Of a stretch of 64,000 nt of DNA, positions 1 to 12,478 are shown in pieces. Numbering within the stretch: position 1 is the first letter of the stretch; each line of letters starts with the position of its first letter. The notes beneath the pieces were generated by a model. That model had not been told where the DNA came from. It did not search any database and was given only the letters and a program-made list of their open reading frames with translations. The position numbers and the translations under genes were made by a program. Source of the DNA: Patiria pectinifera (lineage: Eukaryota; Echinodermata; Asteroidea; Valvatida; Asterinidae); assembly GCA_029964075.1 (NCBI GenBank), contig CM057136.1:13194381-13258380 (forward strand), given 5' to 3'.

Positions 1-350
1 TTTGGGCAAAAATCAACTGATTTATTGAAACAAAAATTAATAATTTTCACTAATTTTGACCCAAATTATCGAAGCAATCTTTCTTTTAAATGCCCAATCT
101 GTCTAAAATTCCAGTTGGAATGTGCTCTAGGGGCCCTCAGGCATCTTCCCTGCAAGTTTCAAGCAATTTAATTTTTTGGCCAAAATTGAAAAAAATTGCA
201 AGGGGTTAGCCTTACATTTTTGACGAAATTTGGCCAAAAATTGACTTTTCTCCAAACAACTCAGAAATGTCTTTGGATGCAAGAGGAACATCAATAGACT
301 TTCAAACATTAATCCTATTGAAGATTTGGGCAAAAATCACCGACTTATTG
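1..350. repeat. ~325-bp tandem repeat, one unit plus start of next
   Basis: The opening 'tttgggcaaaaatca' recurs at about 326, so one full unit and the start of another are visible. The same unit recurs at about 14346-14990. It is AT-rich, has no coding signal and continues off the left edge of the window. Confidence 0.75.
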
Positions 351-687
351 AGACAAAAATTAATAATTCCTGTATAAATTTCACATTTTGTGCACAAACC
401 ATTAATTAATAACAAAGCTCTTATTTATATGGTATATAGCCCTAATGAATAAAAGAGAAAGATGGACTTATCGTGAATTTCGATTTAGCACTACCAATAC
501 ATGTATATTTATTCATTACACCCACAAACACACTGAAGCATAGCAAATAATAATGGAATGAGGAAGTTGAGAACAAGTCATAAATGTCATCATTTTTCAT
601 GTTAAAATTATTACTCTCCTCAAATATGAAGTCTTTACGAACCTTTCCCCTTGCCCTCTTTTGGTATAACTTTGAACAGTGTGTGCT

Positions 688-861
688 ATCCGGTTCGTTA
701 CTATAAACGTCATACACGCGCGCGCGCACCACTGATACTAGCACCCATTGGATAAACACTCAAAATATTGCGTTAGCTTCTGGTCCCAATGGTTCGAATG
801 CTACTTAATGGCCAGCGGACGTGGTTTAAAATGAACTGACGTCACACCAACGAACCGGATA
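688..861. mobile_element. small inverted-repeat element (MITE-like)
   Basis: The ends are ATCCGGTTCGTT and its reverse complement AACGAACCGGAT, each followed inward by a TGACGT/ACGTCA-type motif. The length is about 174 bp with no coding capacity. The second copy lies at about 15352-15525 in the duplicated block. No target-site duplication was recognised, so transposon identity is inferred from symmetry only. Confidence 0.45.
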
Positions 862-1340
862 AAAAAAAAAGCTGTTCACCTTTTTCGTAAATGAAGAAGC
901 ATTCATGAACATTATGTGCTGCTGTGTGCCATTATATAATATCACAATGATACAAGCGAAACTAAATTGAAGCTTTCGTTCTAGACTCTATAAATTAGCC
1001 TGGCGGACTACAAGACTGACAACCATTTTTACTTTGTTGTGAATAAAGCTACTTTTTTTGTAAATAAAGCCAATTATTGAAGACCTTTTGAAAAAAGGTA
1101 TAGGATAATGTGTTGAAGCGAAAGCTATTTTTTCCACAATTACAAATCATGCATTCATAAGTTTGATGGCCTACTTTTTTTTATCACAAAATAGAAGAAA
1201 AATAACTACTTTTGTTTAAATTGTAGCCTATTTACTTGTAAAGAGTAATAATAAAAAACAATCGTATATGTGTATCAATATAAACACTGCTACGCAAATG
1301 AAATGTACATTCATAATTTACATCATTCAGAATTTGTATA

Positions 1341-1565
1341 TAAAATAGTAAATATAGCTCAGGAATAATTAAGTATTATATTCTCCGTTTTATAGAAATC
1401 GTATATAAGCCCTTAAAAATAGTAAATATAGATCAGGAATAATGAAGTATTATATTCTCCGGAAATATAGAAATCGTATATAAGCCCTTATAAAATAGTA
1501 AATATAGATCAGGACTAATGAAGTATTATATTCTCCGTTTTAAAGAAATCGTATATAAGCCCTTT
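1341..1565. repeat. three tandem ~75-bp units
   Basis: The phrase 'aaaatagtaaatatag' followed by 'tattatattctcc' and 'gaaatcgtatataagccc' appears three times in a row. The same triple array is present at about 15980-16205. Confidence 0.8.
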
Positions 1566-2244
1566 ATATTTGGTCATTCAACAAAACTGCTTCAGTTGTT
1601 TCAAAGAAGTATTTTTGTAGTTCTAAGTTGCCATTTTAAGTTGCTATGAACACAATCACTAGGTATAATTGCAATTGCCTACATATTGATTATAGATTGA
1701 GATTGCGAGGAAAAATATGCATAAATTGTCTAATTGGTTATGATCGTTTAATTATATACACCATCAAAATCACACAAATCCACACAAAAATACTTGAAAA
1801 AAAAAACCCTCTAAAAACTACAATTAAATCTATATCGAAATTGCGCATAACCTTTTAGAAAATAAGTCTAACTGTATTCGTCTTTTTTAACGTTAATTTT
1901 ACAACATCTACTTTTGTGTTCCTCACATGTTTGAAATGCTATTCATACCACAAACTGAGGCAAAGATTTTCCGCTTTAATTTATTTCTGTAGAAATTAAA
2001 AAGATTATTTCACCTTTTTGTTGGGGGTGGTATTTCTTTTTCAATTTCAATCTTTGAAGGAGCTAACTTCACAGATGAAATGCGGGGCATAATGACGTGT
2101 AATTTAACTTGTGACTGACTTTTGGTTGGCCTTTGATTTGACTTATGACTGACTTGGAATCTCACTATCGATTGACTGGCGATTTCATTTGTAATCAACT
2201 TGTAAAGCGACTTGTGATTTGACATCACTAAAAAAATTCATTTG

Positions 2245-2590
2245 TAAGCGTCGGGAGCATTGAATTCTTGGTCTGTGGGTTATTCTGCAGGTTGTGGGTT
2301 CAAGTCCAGCCTGCGGCTATGGTGCGAGTGCCCTTGGGCAAGGCACTTTGTCGCTCATTGCTTCTCTCCACCCAGGAGTAAATGGATACCTGTGAGGGCA
2401 GAGATGGTTATTGTGCTTGACTTAAGCTGCTTTGGGCCGAAATGGCAGCATCGAGCTGTATACTCCCCAGGGAGCTGTGATGGTATTTAAAATGTTTCAT
2501 TGGCCCATTGAGTAGGGTAATAATGATGAAGCACTTTGAAACATTAGGTATAAAGCGTTATATAAACACCGCATATTATTATTATTATAT
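2245..2590 (+). mobile_element. tRNA-derived SINE
   Basis: A tRNA-like head carries a B-box match (GGTTCAAGTCC near 2298). It is followed by a body with 'gggcaaggcacttt', a 'cacccaggagtaaatgg' stretch and 'aaagcgttatataaacaccgc', then an ATT-repeat tail. This architecture (pol III head, conserved body, short 3' repeat) is that of a SINE. The duplicated copy is at 16889-17240. Confidence 0.75.
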
Positions 2591-2750
2591 ATTCTCTTGC
2601 TGTGAGCTCTTGCGCTAAGCATCATTAACAAATTTTAACTATGATCTTGGAACCAGATATAGAGGAACCAGAAATTGCAGTGTTTTTGATGTAAAAACAT
2701 CTGCAAAAACAATGTCAAGGTTCTGAGTATGTCAGTACCTCTTGACAAGC

Positions 2751-5700
2751 CTAATAACGCTTCTTGACACATATCTCCATTTCGTCCAAGGGCTGGTGAG
2801 TCAAGGTCGCCACCTTGTTGAGAGTCAAGAGAGACTCTGACTCCGTGTCAGGTACCTTGTAGAAGGAGTACCGGCCAAACAGCCAAGTGAAGAGCAAGAA
2901 GATTTCCTTCTTGGCAAAGTCTTCGCCGAGGCAGACGCGACGTCCGGTGCTGAATGGGAGAAAGCTCTCTGGGAGCTTTTTGAGCAGTTGACCGTTGTCG
3001 TCCAAAAAGTGCTCTGTCAAAGAAAGCATGCAGAAAAATTATTTCAATTTTGTTTAAGGGAAATAATGCTTAAAATTTTCAATTTTCTCTTCGACAAAAG
3101 AAAGTGTTAATTTCAGTTCATTAAAATCATTTCACCTAACTATATGCCATTGGTTTGCATCAAATAAGAGCGCTATTATTTCATAATTTCACATTTTGGA
3201 GCTTTGAACTCACAAACTTGAATACTTTATATTGCGCGAAACTTTTGCTGGAGACGTTTCTGAACATTCCTGTGAAGTATGATCCAGAAATTAAAATTTT
3301 GCTAAGAATGAAAATTATTTCCTTAGCCAAAAAAACGGTTGCCGACCAAAATCTTATCAAATGTGTATGGTTTGAGACTGGTTCTCAGCTGTTCGTGCTT
3401 ATCATATGGATCAATCAGGCAACAGCCTTTTTCTTAGGTGGCACCGGGCTCCTGCGAGTCGTGCTCAGGTTGTACTCTCTTCAGGCTCCTTCCACATATA
3501 GATTTACCAAAATGCCATTGCGTGTAACCTCCACTAGAAACTTCTGAGAGAAAACAGCCAATCTAACTGTAAACTGGCCAGCCCTCTAATCTATGTTAAT
3601 CCTTTGTCCAATCAGTGGCTTTATAATCCCTAACACTTAGTGTTATAAAGCTACATGTGCAGTAAAACAGCTGATATTAGCAAGTGCAGGAGATTAGCAG
3701 CAGTATCTGATAACAGGGGCCAGTTTGTTGACAAAGGGATTAACAAGATAAAAGTGTACAGCTAGCAGTACTGTATTCTTTACGAGTAAAAGCCCAGTTC
3801 ATACTTTACGCGAAAGCTTGTGCGAAGCGAAATTTATGTCGTCAACAATCGTGGACGCCCTTCGAATGTATTGTTGACGTCACGAATTTTGCTTCGCTTT
3901 CGCTTTCGCTTTCGCGTGAAGGATGAACTGGACTTTACTTGGAAAGCTGCTAGAAGCACTAAAACCTGATGCACACGCGCCTTGTTTTTAAGAATGCATC
4001 CAGCATGAGCGTGAACTTGGTACCACCGCAGTAAGGCCTTCTTATTCTGGTCGCCGGATGCCGCCAAAACTTGCCAAGCTTGCAAACTTACCCGGCTTAA
4101 ACTTCTCCGGTTCGGACCACTGTGTTGGGTCATTGTGCAGAGCCAGATGGTTAATCATCACCATGGTGCCTTTGGGGATATCGTACCCAGCTGTAGAAAT
4201 GTATTGAAATAAGATTATTCAAATATGACAAACAGTCATATAATATTAATCAGTTAACGCGAGAAGACATGGAAAATACGAGCCAGCAATGTACATTTGA
4301 AGGGGCAAGTGATGGATTAAAGCGTCAAGCTTTCCTTGAGTCTCTGGCGTTGGACATGTATACATGTCAGTGGTTCTCATTGGTTTTGTACCCACCGTGT
4401 TTTGATCTTGGCAGTTTGAACATTGTACATTCTGGCCTGTTTTCGTAGCAAGTATTACTCTGTGACAAGGCCTCGGAGTGTTGCAAAATATGAAGTTACG
4501 ATGAGAAGTTTAGTACAAATATTGTCCAAATGACTCTCAAGAGCCAGAATTTGCGTGGTTTTACCTAGTTTTTAAATTTGGCTGATATATCTTATCTTTT
4601 TCAAACATGCTGTTTTTTTGGCCGAAAGTAATCCCGGCCGCCGCAAGTGGTTAACCCTGCGAGGCTGCAATTGTATTTTAGTTGTCATCCACCACCATAC
4701 TGAACTTTTCAGTACGATGGTGCATGGGTGTTACTGTCTAACAATATCCATTCAGTAGGTATTTTGGTGAACATAATCCCTTCTCATAGAGTCTAAATAG
4801 AAAACAATTTCAAGAAAACAATTTCAAGCAAAAAAAGTGTAGGCCCCTATACATGCCCAGATTACTCTGTATTTGTTCAGCACCCATACAAAAAAAAATT
4901 GTGTTTTATCTCCGCGGTTTTTTTTTTTGCCTGGCTATCCCCCCCCCATCACAACAGCCTGAGGCTGCATGTATAAATAGCTAAAAAGGATGAGGGCCAC
5001 CTGTTTCCAGGCTTCAAGACAGGGCATGATTGGCCTGGTGATATTAGCAGCTATACTTATAAAACAATACAATTAATACTATACGTGACAGTACAAAACC
5101 TATGGGAGTTGGCCTGGTTCTGATCTTTGCCTCAGAAATTCTTGGTCAAAAGTTCAACTAGGGGGCACTACCGGTGCTTTTTAGCTATGTCTCAATATGG
5201 TACATATGGAGTATGACTTTTTGATGACAAAATGATAATTACAAATTATTTAAAAATGTACTGACAATGTCAGTACTTTCGCATACCACAGACTTTTTGA
5301 GCTTTTTTGTGACCACAAGAGGGTGGTTATGGTAAACTCATTTGTGTCTGCCAAAACCTAATAGTACCTCCTATAGTCTCCGTATACACGAACAGCAGAT
5401 GGTGCTTTGTGACTACATTCAAAGGGATCTCTGTGCCTGTGTTAGTTCATGTGCATATGGTGTGAAGTATACATGCAGGGTTCGACCTTAACTTTTTTCA
5501 CACGCCAGCCAGGCTACTGAAACAGACTCTTAACTAGCCCGCGGGCGTTGTCACTATAGCCCGTATGTTTATAGAGTGTCTCATAAACAAGAGTGTGCAT
5601 ACATAAAAACGTGTATCCTGAAGCAATCTTGTCAGTGGTTTTTGATAAACAGATCTAATAATTGAACCCTGAACAGTTAATAGAATTAGAAACATGATTC

Positions 5701-8700
5701 AACATGGACGGCTGCCATTTTGTCATCATGTGACTAGTCATCATGTGATTGATTATCGTGTGACTGATCACCGTGTGACCGATTATAGAACAGAATCGGG
5801 CACGTATGCAGGATTGCGGGTAAGTTGCGGTCTAACCGCAAAGATGAAAAAATGTACCGGTGGTCATCCGCTGAACTGGTGAACCAGTAAAATCGGAAAG
5901 GTAACGCTAGACTTAAGACTACTGGACCAAATACTCACCCAGTTTGGTGTCGGTCATGACACTATGGGGGACGCCTAAAGGCACAACTGATCCATAGCGG
6001 TGAACCTCCAGGATGGTGGCCTCGGTGTATGGCAACGAGCCGCGGTCGTCCAACGAGGGGAGCGTATCGCGACCCAGGACGTCATCAATCTCCTTGGCAA
6101 CCTTCTCCTGGACCTCTGGATTCTCGGCCAAGAGACCCACCGCCCAGTGAAGAGTGAGAGTGGTAGTCTCGGTTCCAGCTGTGTTGAAACAGTAACATCT
6201 TAAGGCTGGTTCTTACTCGGCACAAAAACGAATGCGAATTTGTGACGTAGGGGCAAGTTTCTGCGCAGCGAATTCACAAATATTTCAACTATGACGCATT
6301 TTGCAGCCAATATTTCGTGACGTCAAATTCACATCGCATTCGCATGAAGTATGAACTGGCCTTTATAATCAATGTTGAGTACACATTTTTGGCTATTCTC
6401 TTAAAAAATATAATCACAGCAAATGATGTGATTATGTGTAGTGCTGTGGCCTCATGGTCTGGAGCATCAACAACCTCTTACGATCTGTTGGTGATTCTGC
6501 AGATGTGGGGGGGGGGGGGTGGGGGGGTGCTTGGCGTCCAGGGTAGGGTTACTCTGGACATGTCATTGGGCAAGACACTTTGTCACTAATATTGAAAAAG
6601 ATGAGACAGATCTTTTTACCTGAGAAAATGTCCAAGACTGTCTGACAAATGTGAGTATCGGTGATGTGTTCGGCTTCCTCCTCCCCAGCTTCTATTGCCT
6701 GCTTCTGGGTCAACAGCAACGAGTCAACGAAGTCACGCACGTTTTCTGTTGCAAAAGAGAAGCAATTTAATAGTTGAACGAAGAATTTGACCGGAGCGGG
6801 GTTTGAACCTGCGACCTCCAGTCTGCCATTCTGGCACTCCTCCTGTCCAGGCCTATATGGGTGGCTACCAATTGTTTTAAGGAAACGCAAATTGTGACGT
6901 CTCTGCGAATTTACCAAAGTTGAACATATTTCATCTCTGGTGAATTTTGCAACCACTTTTTCCCGACGTTAAATTGCCGTTGCATTAGCAATCGTGTCAA
7001 GTATGAACTGGTCTTTAGTGAAGTGGGCTTCGCACCCACAACCATCTACTTACAAGTGCCGATATCTTACTAACTTGACCAGCGTGCTTTTTGGCTGGTT
7101 TTATCTGATATAGTGGTTGGTTCTACAACCAATCTATTGATAGGATGGAATTTTTGCAGGGGAAATGTTCAATGAAATATTTGGTTTTGACTCACCTGGG
7201 TCAAACTGCTCCCTATGTATCTTTAACTCCTTTTTGAAGAACCCTAACATCTCTGCAATAATCTTACGAACCTTCCGTTCACCCGGAGTTGGAATGAAAC
7301 TTAAGGCAGGAAAGAAGTCAGCAATCAGACCATTGCCAAAGGCTGTCTGTGCATCAACATTCAACTGAATCCACTGCAACAGTTCAGGCTGGTTGAACTC
7401 GTATCTGAAACAAGACGATAAAAGTACACAGAGTTGCATGTACCTTCAAAGTCTGCGGTTTGCTATTTATGTGGGGTTTCAACCCCCCTCCACTTTTAGC
7501 ATTTAAAGGGAAGAACGGACCATTTGTCATCTGGGCATTTGTTTTCAAGACAAGGGTGCGTGTTCTGAAAAATTTCGCCAAGAGTGCATTTACTGACGAT
7601 GTCATTGCATTTGGTCAATTTTTGGTCAATTGTTAGTTACATTTTATGGGAGAATTAGGGGGCTCGATTTTGGTCAATTTTCCGGGGACGGACCTACCAC
7701 GAAGTGACATGAAGAAGCTCCTGCCAGAGCTTAAAAAACACAAAATTGTGCAAAAATCTGCAGGCAAAAGTGCACCGTTAACTTAAACGCTACTTACTGT
7801 TTGTTGAAGCACAAGCTTGCCAGGATATTATACACGATCTGGCCGATGGTGTACTTGGGTGCAAACGGTTTGTCCCCAAGGTCATCCAGAACTTTGGCAA
7901 TTTGCGGTGTGACGGCAAAGACGAGCTTCTGCAGTTGTTCTTTCTGCGCAAAATGCCTGGAATAAAAAACAAATGGTATTAGATTCTGAAATGTGATTGT
8001 TGACAACTGGTTTTATTTTTTATAATTTTCTAAAAATAAATTCATAGATGGCGACAGGAACTAACCTAATTGCAGTGTGGCCAAGCTTGCGCTGGTACCT
8101 CCACTGCGGGCCGTAGTCCGAGAAGACAATATCTTTGAATCCTTCAGTGAAGATTTCAACTGGAGAATGGGAACGAAAAAATGTCTAATGTTGAATATAA
8201 AAATTGCTACAATAAATTCCGTGCAGTTTTGTTCTCGTTTGAAGCAACAAAATTGCTCAAAATCTTATGTAGGGTGCATATACAGTAACAACTAACCAGT
8301 TAAAGTCTTAGCACATTGGCTATTTTACATTTTGAGTTAAAGGGGAAAACATTCAGTCCATGAACGCAACTTTTGGGCCTTAAAACTGGATTCTGTTGTT
8401 AACACACATTAAAAAGAAGGTTGCCAGCGGGCACACTTTTTTAAAACCACCATCATTGATTGTTTACTTTCGATTAAACTATTTCTGGCGGAAAAATTTC
8501 ACAGGGTATTGGGGACCAGTTGGCAATGGTCCTAACAATTGTTTGGACGGTCCCAACAGGTGGAAGTTCTACTGTACTGTCTAATCAAACTTGAAATTCC
8601 GTGAACATGTACCGGAGTATGTCATCGGTCGACCCGCAAACTCCACGGCTTTTGTCACCAGCGCTTCTCGGACGACCTGAATGTTGTTCAGTACAATCAA

Positions 8701-10388
8701 GTTGAAAGCACCAAACCTTAGTGAGAAGACACCTCCGTACTGCTTGTGCAGATCGCACATGACCTCCAACGCAGTTTTGGACAAAAATGCTGCAGTCAAT
8801 TATAAAACGCAAAGATTCACAATGTCATCCAAAAATTATTCATGCAGTATTCTGAAAGTGATTGTGTAGTTATGGTCCCAGTTTCTAGCGAAAGAGCACC
8901 CACTTTACTTTAGGTTTTGACTCTCCCGACTATAGACGTTTTGCGTAGTGGCCATCTCACAGGGCATCTTTTGCTATTTTAATTCAGTATAAAGGAACAC
9001 ACAAAGGTTCACTAATTCGTATCCCAGCAAAACAAAATCATTGCTCTCTAAGATGGCTGCTACGCATAACTTCTATTATTAAGAGGTGTTAAAACAAACA
9101 ACAAAAGTCTCATGGATGGAGGGACAAAGACGACTTTTATAGCTCCTAAAATGTGTGAAAAGGGTTTAATATTAACCTGTAAAAACATTTCGTCTGCCTC
9201 ACCCCTCCAGTGCTGTACTACGATGGGAATCGCTTGACATTTCCAACACGTGCCACTCACCTGTTACAACATTCCCAACAATGTGCATAATTGCATCCTA
9301 TTCCTAAATTGGAAGAGTGCAGTGACTTTGGCTGGATCGGGCCGAGTGATCAGCCATCAGGAAGCATGTCCTACCATGCCTACTCACTCAATTTAGAGAG
9401 TCAACTTAGCAAGGAAAATATTGAAGCATTTAGTCATGTTAGTGATTTACCATGTTAACTGCGAAAACACAGTACAATTGTTCAGACCAGTCTCATGGGG
9501 TTTGTGCACGGGTTATCAATTAAGTGATGTCTGCACGTCCGAGTATAAAACTCTTCCTAGTATCATGGGTAATGCTTATCTTTAGTGTTAAGGACACCTC
9601 TTTTTTTTACGAGTTCTGAACTTCTGTTCAAAATTGACTTTTGCAGATGACTGTCCAGTACCAAAGTGACTTTTGCAGGTTAAAGCAGTCTTTTTTCTTC
9701 ACAATCACATAAACTCATGCCAGTTGTAATTTTGAAAGCACTTTCAACAAAAATGTGACTTTCCGACCGTTTTTTGCAGTTTGCCATCTTGCTTTTTAAA
9801 TATATTTTCTGTTTGTCGTTGTCGTCTTTAACCCCTCATAAATCAAAGCCCTGCCCTCCTTCTACAAAATTAAACCTGCGGATAATATTCAAGAAGGTGT
9901 CATTGTCAACTGTTCAAATGTGTCAAGAAATATCAGATTGTCACTTTTGAGTGTCAATTAGTCACCTGTAACGGGGTTCTAAGGGTATTATGCCTAGTAG
10001 TACTACTACTAGTAAGTAGTATATTTTTACATCAATGACTAGGCGGCCTGACCATAATTTGGTAGGCCCATGGAGGAAGGATTCCTCCATGGTTAGCTGG
10101 AGTTACCCAGCCCTGAGTTGTATCATTGGGTTGTCTATAAGGACTACTAATAGACAACCCAATGATAAAACTCAGGGCTGGGTAACTCCAGCTACTCCAT
10201 GGTAGGCCTTAGCTGGAGCCTAGGCCTGACTACTCACATGCAACATTCCCGAGCAGAGGCAGAGCAAACGGTCCTGGCGGGAAGTTAGCCGGTCGCTTCG
10301 AGCTCTTGTACAGAGCAAAGGCAGTCAGAGTAGTCAATGCAACCAAAACTGTGGTCACGTTCGAATACCAATCACCCCAAACGGCCAT
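2751..10388 (-). CDS. cytochrome P450, CYP2 type, copy 1
   Basis: This is a heme monooxygenase, expected in the endoplasmic reticulum membrane with NADPH-P450 reductase as electron donor. Exons in transcript order: 10238-10388, 8613-8789, 8066-8159, 7798-7956, 7196-7404, 6620-6745, 5939-6178, 4092-4190, 2751-3013. All introns are GT-AG and phases join cleanly into 1518 nt, 505 residues. Visible landmarks: hydrophobic anchor at about 11-27, PPGP 37-40, helix-C W129xxxR133, helix-I AGTETT 306-311, ExxR 363-366, PxxFxPE 413-419, and heme loop F439 to G448 with ligand Cys446. Length and the nine-exon plan match the vertebrate CYP2 family. The start was chosen because the ATG sits in CAAAATGGC directly before the anchor. 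The C-terminus is the most distinct of the six copies ([16 protein letters not shown]). An alternative first exon lies upstream at 12996-13146. The substrate is unknown; the CYP subfamily cannot be named from sequence alone. Confidence 0.93.
3788..3937. mobile_element. MITE in intron 8 of copy 1
   Basis: Inverted ends 'taaagcccagttcat' and 'atgaactggacttta' continue inward as 'acgcgaaagc' and 'gctttcgcgt'. It is about 150 bp and non-coding. The equivalent element in copy 2 is 18437-18580. Copies 3 to 6 have a much shorter intron 8 without it. Confidence 0.65.
6202..6363. mobile_element. MITE in intron 6 of copy 1
   Basis: The ends are AAGGCTGGTTC and its near complement GAACTGGCCTT, with CATTCGC-like inner repeats. 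Copy 2 has it at 20855-21016. In copies 3 to 5 the same intron position reads 'ttaaggccttta', i.e. only the outer ends joined as a palindrome, so the element is absent there. It shares the 'agtatgaactgg' end with the intron 8 element, suggesting one family. Confidence 0.65.
6430..6596 (+). mobile_element. degenerate tRNA-type SINE with G-run, intron 6
   Basis: 'gtggcctcatggtctgg' resembles a pol III A box and 'ttgggcaagacactttgtc' a SINE body. A run of G occupies the place where the B box should be. All copies carry it in this intron (near 21090, 35570, 46380 and 56010), with the G-run length differing between them. The call as SINE is an inference from the two conserved blocks. Confidence 0.45.
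6783..6870 (-). mobile_element. tRNA-derived SINE head in intron 5
   Basis: On the minus strand the stretch reads as a tRNA-like head with a B box (GGTTCAAACCC) preceded by 'gaggtcgca'. There is no matching acceptor stem, so it is not a functional tRNA gene. The rest of the intron to about 7017 ends in 'agtatgaactggtc', probably another MITE end. Equivalents sit near 21440, 35897, 46720 and 56350. Confidence 0.5.
10087..10203. repeat. long near-perfect hairpin in intron 1 of copy 1
   Basis: Two ~53-bp arms, from 'ccatggttagctggagtt' to 'attgggttgtctat' and back, are separated by about ten bases and differ at only a few sites. Copies 2, 3 and 5 lack it at this position, so it arose or inserted in copy 1 only. 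Confidence 0.85.
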
Positions 10389-10979
10389 TTTGTTTGTCTT
10401 TACGTGTGTCAGTGTCACGTCTATAATGATGCAAGTACAGCTACGCGTCGCTGTCACAGTCTGACAGTGTCAGCTGCAGCAGTCTGGCGAAGCACAGGTC
10501 ATTGCGCCCGGTGTCACGGTCTCACTTCTCCGGCGTGCTAGATTCTCCGGGTGAATGCGGCGGATAATTGAGCACGTTACAGTGCACATTACATGAGCAC
10601 GATACATTTCCTCGGGCTGTGTTCTGAAGTCTACCAAGTCCATAAATAACACAGTAAGGGACACCCAAGAATGTGTTATGTAACACTTCCTGTGGGTCAA
10701 GCTATTGAGCTTATACTGAGAGGAGTATGGTCATTCCCTAGGTCATTCCATGGTCTTGCAAGCACTGATTTGCGTTCCCAGCTTGAGTACGAACTCCTTG
10801 GTCTGTGTTCATTGCTCGTTTAGATCGTGGTTGTCTATATTTTTGTAACCATGGTTTTAAATAAATGTGTATCCTTAAAACCTTTTGGTTACAGCTCCAT
10901 GGTATTACATGTATTGGGAGTTACGCGCGCCACTAAAATTCTGGATTCGACTATTGTTGATGTACCCGAACGTGGCGCG

Positions 10980-11568
10980 GCCCCTAACATGGCGCACTTT
11001 TATTTTTCGCCTGTAGCGCCTATAGCTAGAGCAAAAGTTTTAACTGAAATTTCACAGAAAGTGAAATTTCATCAAGTTCTAAACACTTCCGTTCAAAAAT
11101 CGCGAGTTTATTTACCCGTTACAAAGTTAAAAGAAAAAATTATTTTGGCGTGATTTTCCGATTTTATTTTCAAGTGCAAAGTGAACCCTTTGAAAATGCC
11201 CCGAAAAATAAGAAAATAATTTTCTGAAAAACATCTTGCTGGGTTTGTAAGTAAAGATAAAAATTATTTATCAGAATTTATCAAGTTTACAGAAATTCTT
11301 AAATGTTAATTTGGAATTTTCTAAGATTTATTCAAGTGCGCCACGTTAGGGAACACTCCGCCAATTTGTGCCCAATTTCCGGACGCGACCGTTTTTGCAT
11401 TTCGGATTAAATTTTATGAAACCGAAATTGTTCACAGAAAATAGCAAGCATTAAAAAGGTAAAAGTACCAGTATTTCACTGCATGAATTTGAGGTTTGTC
11501 AACAAAGAGGTTTGGCAACACTACACGAGGAAAGTTGGGTAAGCTTCGAAGTGCGCCACGTTAGGGAA
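10980..11568. mobile_element. inverted-repeat element, ~590 bp
   Basis: The left end reads 'ccctaacatggcgcactt'; the right end 'aagtgcgccacgttaggg' is its reverse complement with one mismatch. A further 'gtgcgccacgttagggaaca' copy lies inside at about 11338. It is AT-rich inside and no protein is encoded. Boundaries are approximate because no target duplication was identified. Confidence 0.45.
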
Positions 11569-12002
11569 CACGACTATATCCTATCTCACGTGCACCAGTG
11601 CAGTACAACCCCAAATAACTCAGCACACAAATAAAGTTGGCGAAAATGTACACTACTGCGCAATTTGCACATGCGTGTTGAGGCGAAATTCCCTTCTGTG
11701 GAGAAGCTAGCACGTCGGAGAAGTGAGACCGTGACACCGGGCCCCCGTCGTCAACACCGTACCGCACGTACCTGCTAACAAACACGCACAATTTGTGCAC
11801 GTGCGTGCGTACGTATACGTACACGTACACGTAGGCAAACACACAATTTTTGTAGTGTATAAATTTCGGAAAATTTCAACTAAAGTCGTTCCACATCATC
11901 GCGCGTGACGTGTTGTCAATAAACTGACGTGACTCAGCTAAACCATGGAGCTATAAAGAGGACATTATCAAGCCCAGACAAACGTCAATTCGGACTGGTC
12001 CT

Positions 12003-12478
12003 TAATACTCTATCAAAGGCATAGCCCAGCGAGGGGGGGGGGGGGTAAGGGTACGTATTTACGCACCCCCCAATATTTTGAAAAGACTGCCTTTTTCCAT
12101 TCAAATGCCTTTTTTTCAACGGGCTTACCCCCCCCCCCCCAATAATTTGTAAAGAGTGCCTTTTTTTAAAGAAGACTTGCATGCCCCTTTTTTTTCGGAA
12201 CAATTAAGTGCCCTTTTTTAAAAAGAAGTGGTGCCCATTTAATATGTGGCATCTGCCGTTTTGGGTGCCTTTTACTGAATTTCTCACATGTATCGCCCTG
12301 AAAAGCACCATGTATTGGCCGTTTGTGTGCATCGACAGATGGTACCCCCCCCCCTCCCTTTTGATTTTACGGAGTCCAGAGAAAAAACCTGTCTACATTT
12401 CACCACGGATGTGCACGGTGCCCTTTTCAAAAATGTTTACCCCCCCCAAATAAAAATGACCGTGCTACGTACGCCACT
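12003..12478. mobile_element. C-run repeat element, first copy
   Basis: The block contains 'acgtatttacgcacccccc', several 'gtgccttttt' phrases and C-runs, and ends near 'tgctacgtacgccactgtc'. A close copy lies at about 41670-42107. It is non-coding; the transposon class is not recognised. Confidence 0.4.

Larger units (their letters stand above)
351..2244. other. AT-rich 3' flank of copy 1, no gene seen
   Basis: No exon or coding similarity is visible. The stretch holds a small inverted-repeat element (688-861) and a ~75-bp tandem repeat (1341-1565). The whole stretch is repeated almost base for base at about 15000-16890, so it belongs to the large duplication that also carries the P450 gene. 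Confidence 0.6.

Noticed and set aside
442..759. 105-codon minus-strand frame
   Set aside because: It overlaps an inverted-repeat element and is not preserved as a frame in the duplicated block near 15120-15430.
9060..9260. 66-codon minus-strand frame conserved in four copies (also 23559, 39371, 58456)
   Set aside because: It is within intron 1 and conserved only as much as the surrounding intron; it shows no domain and is not needed to complete the P450.
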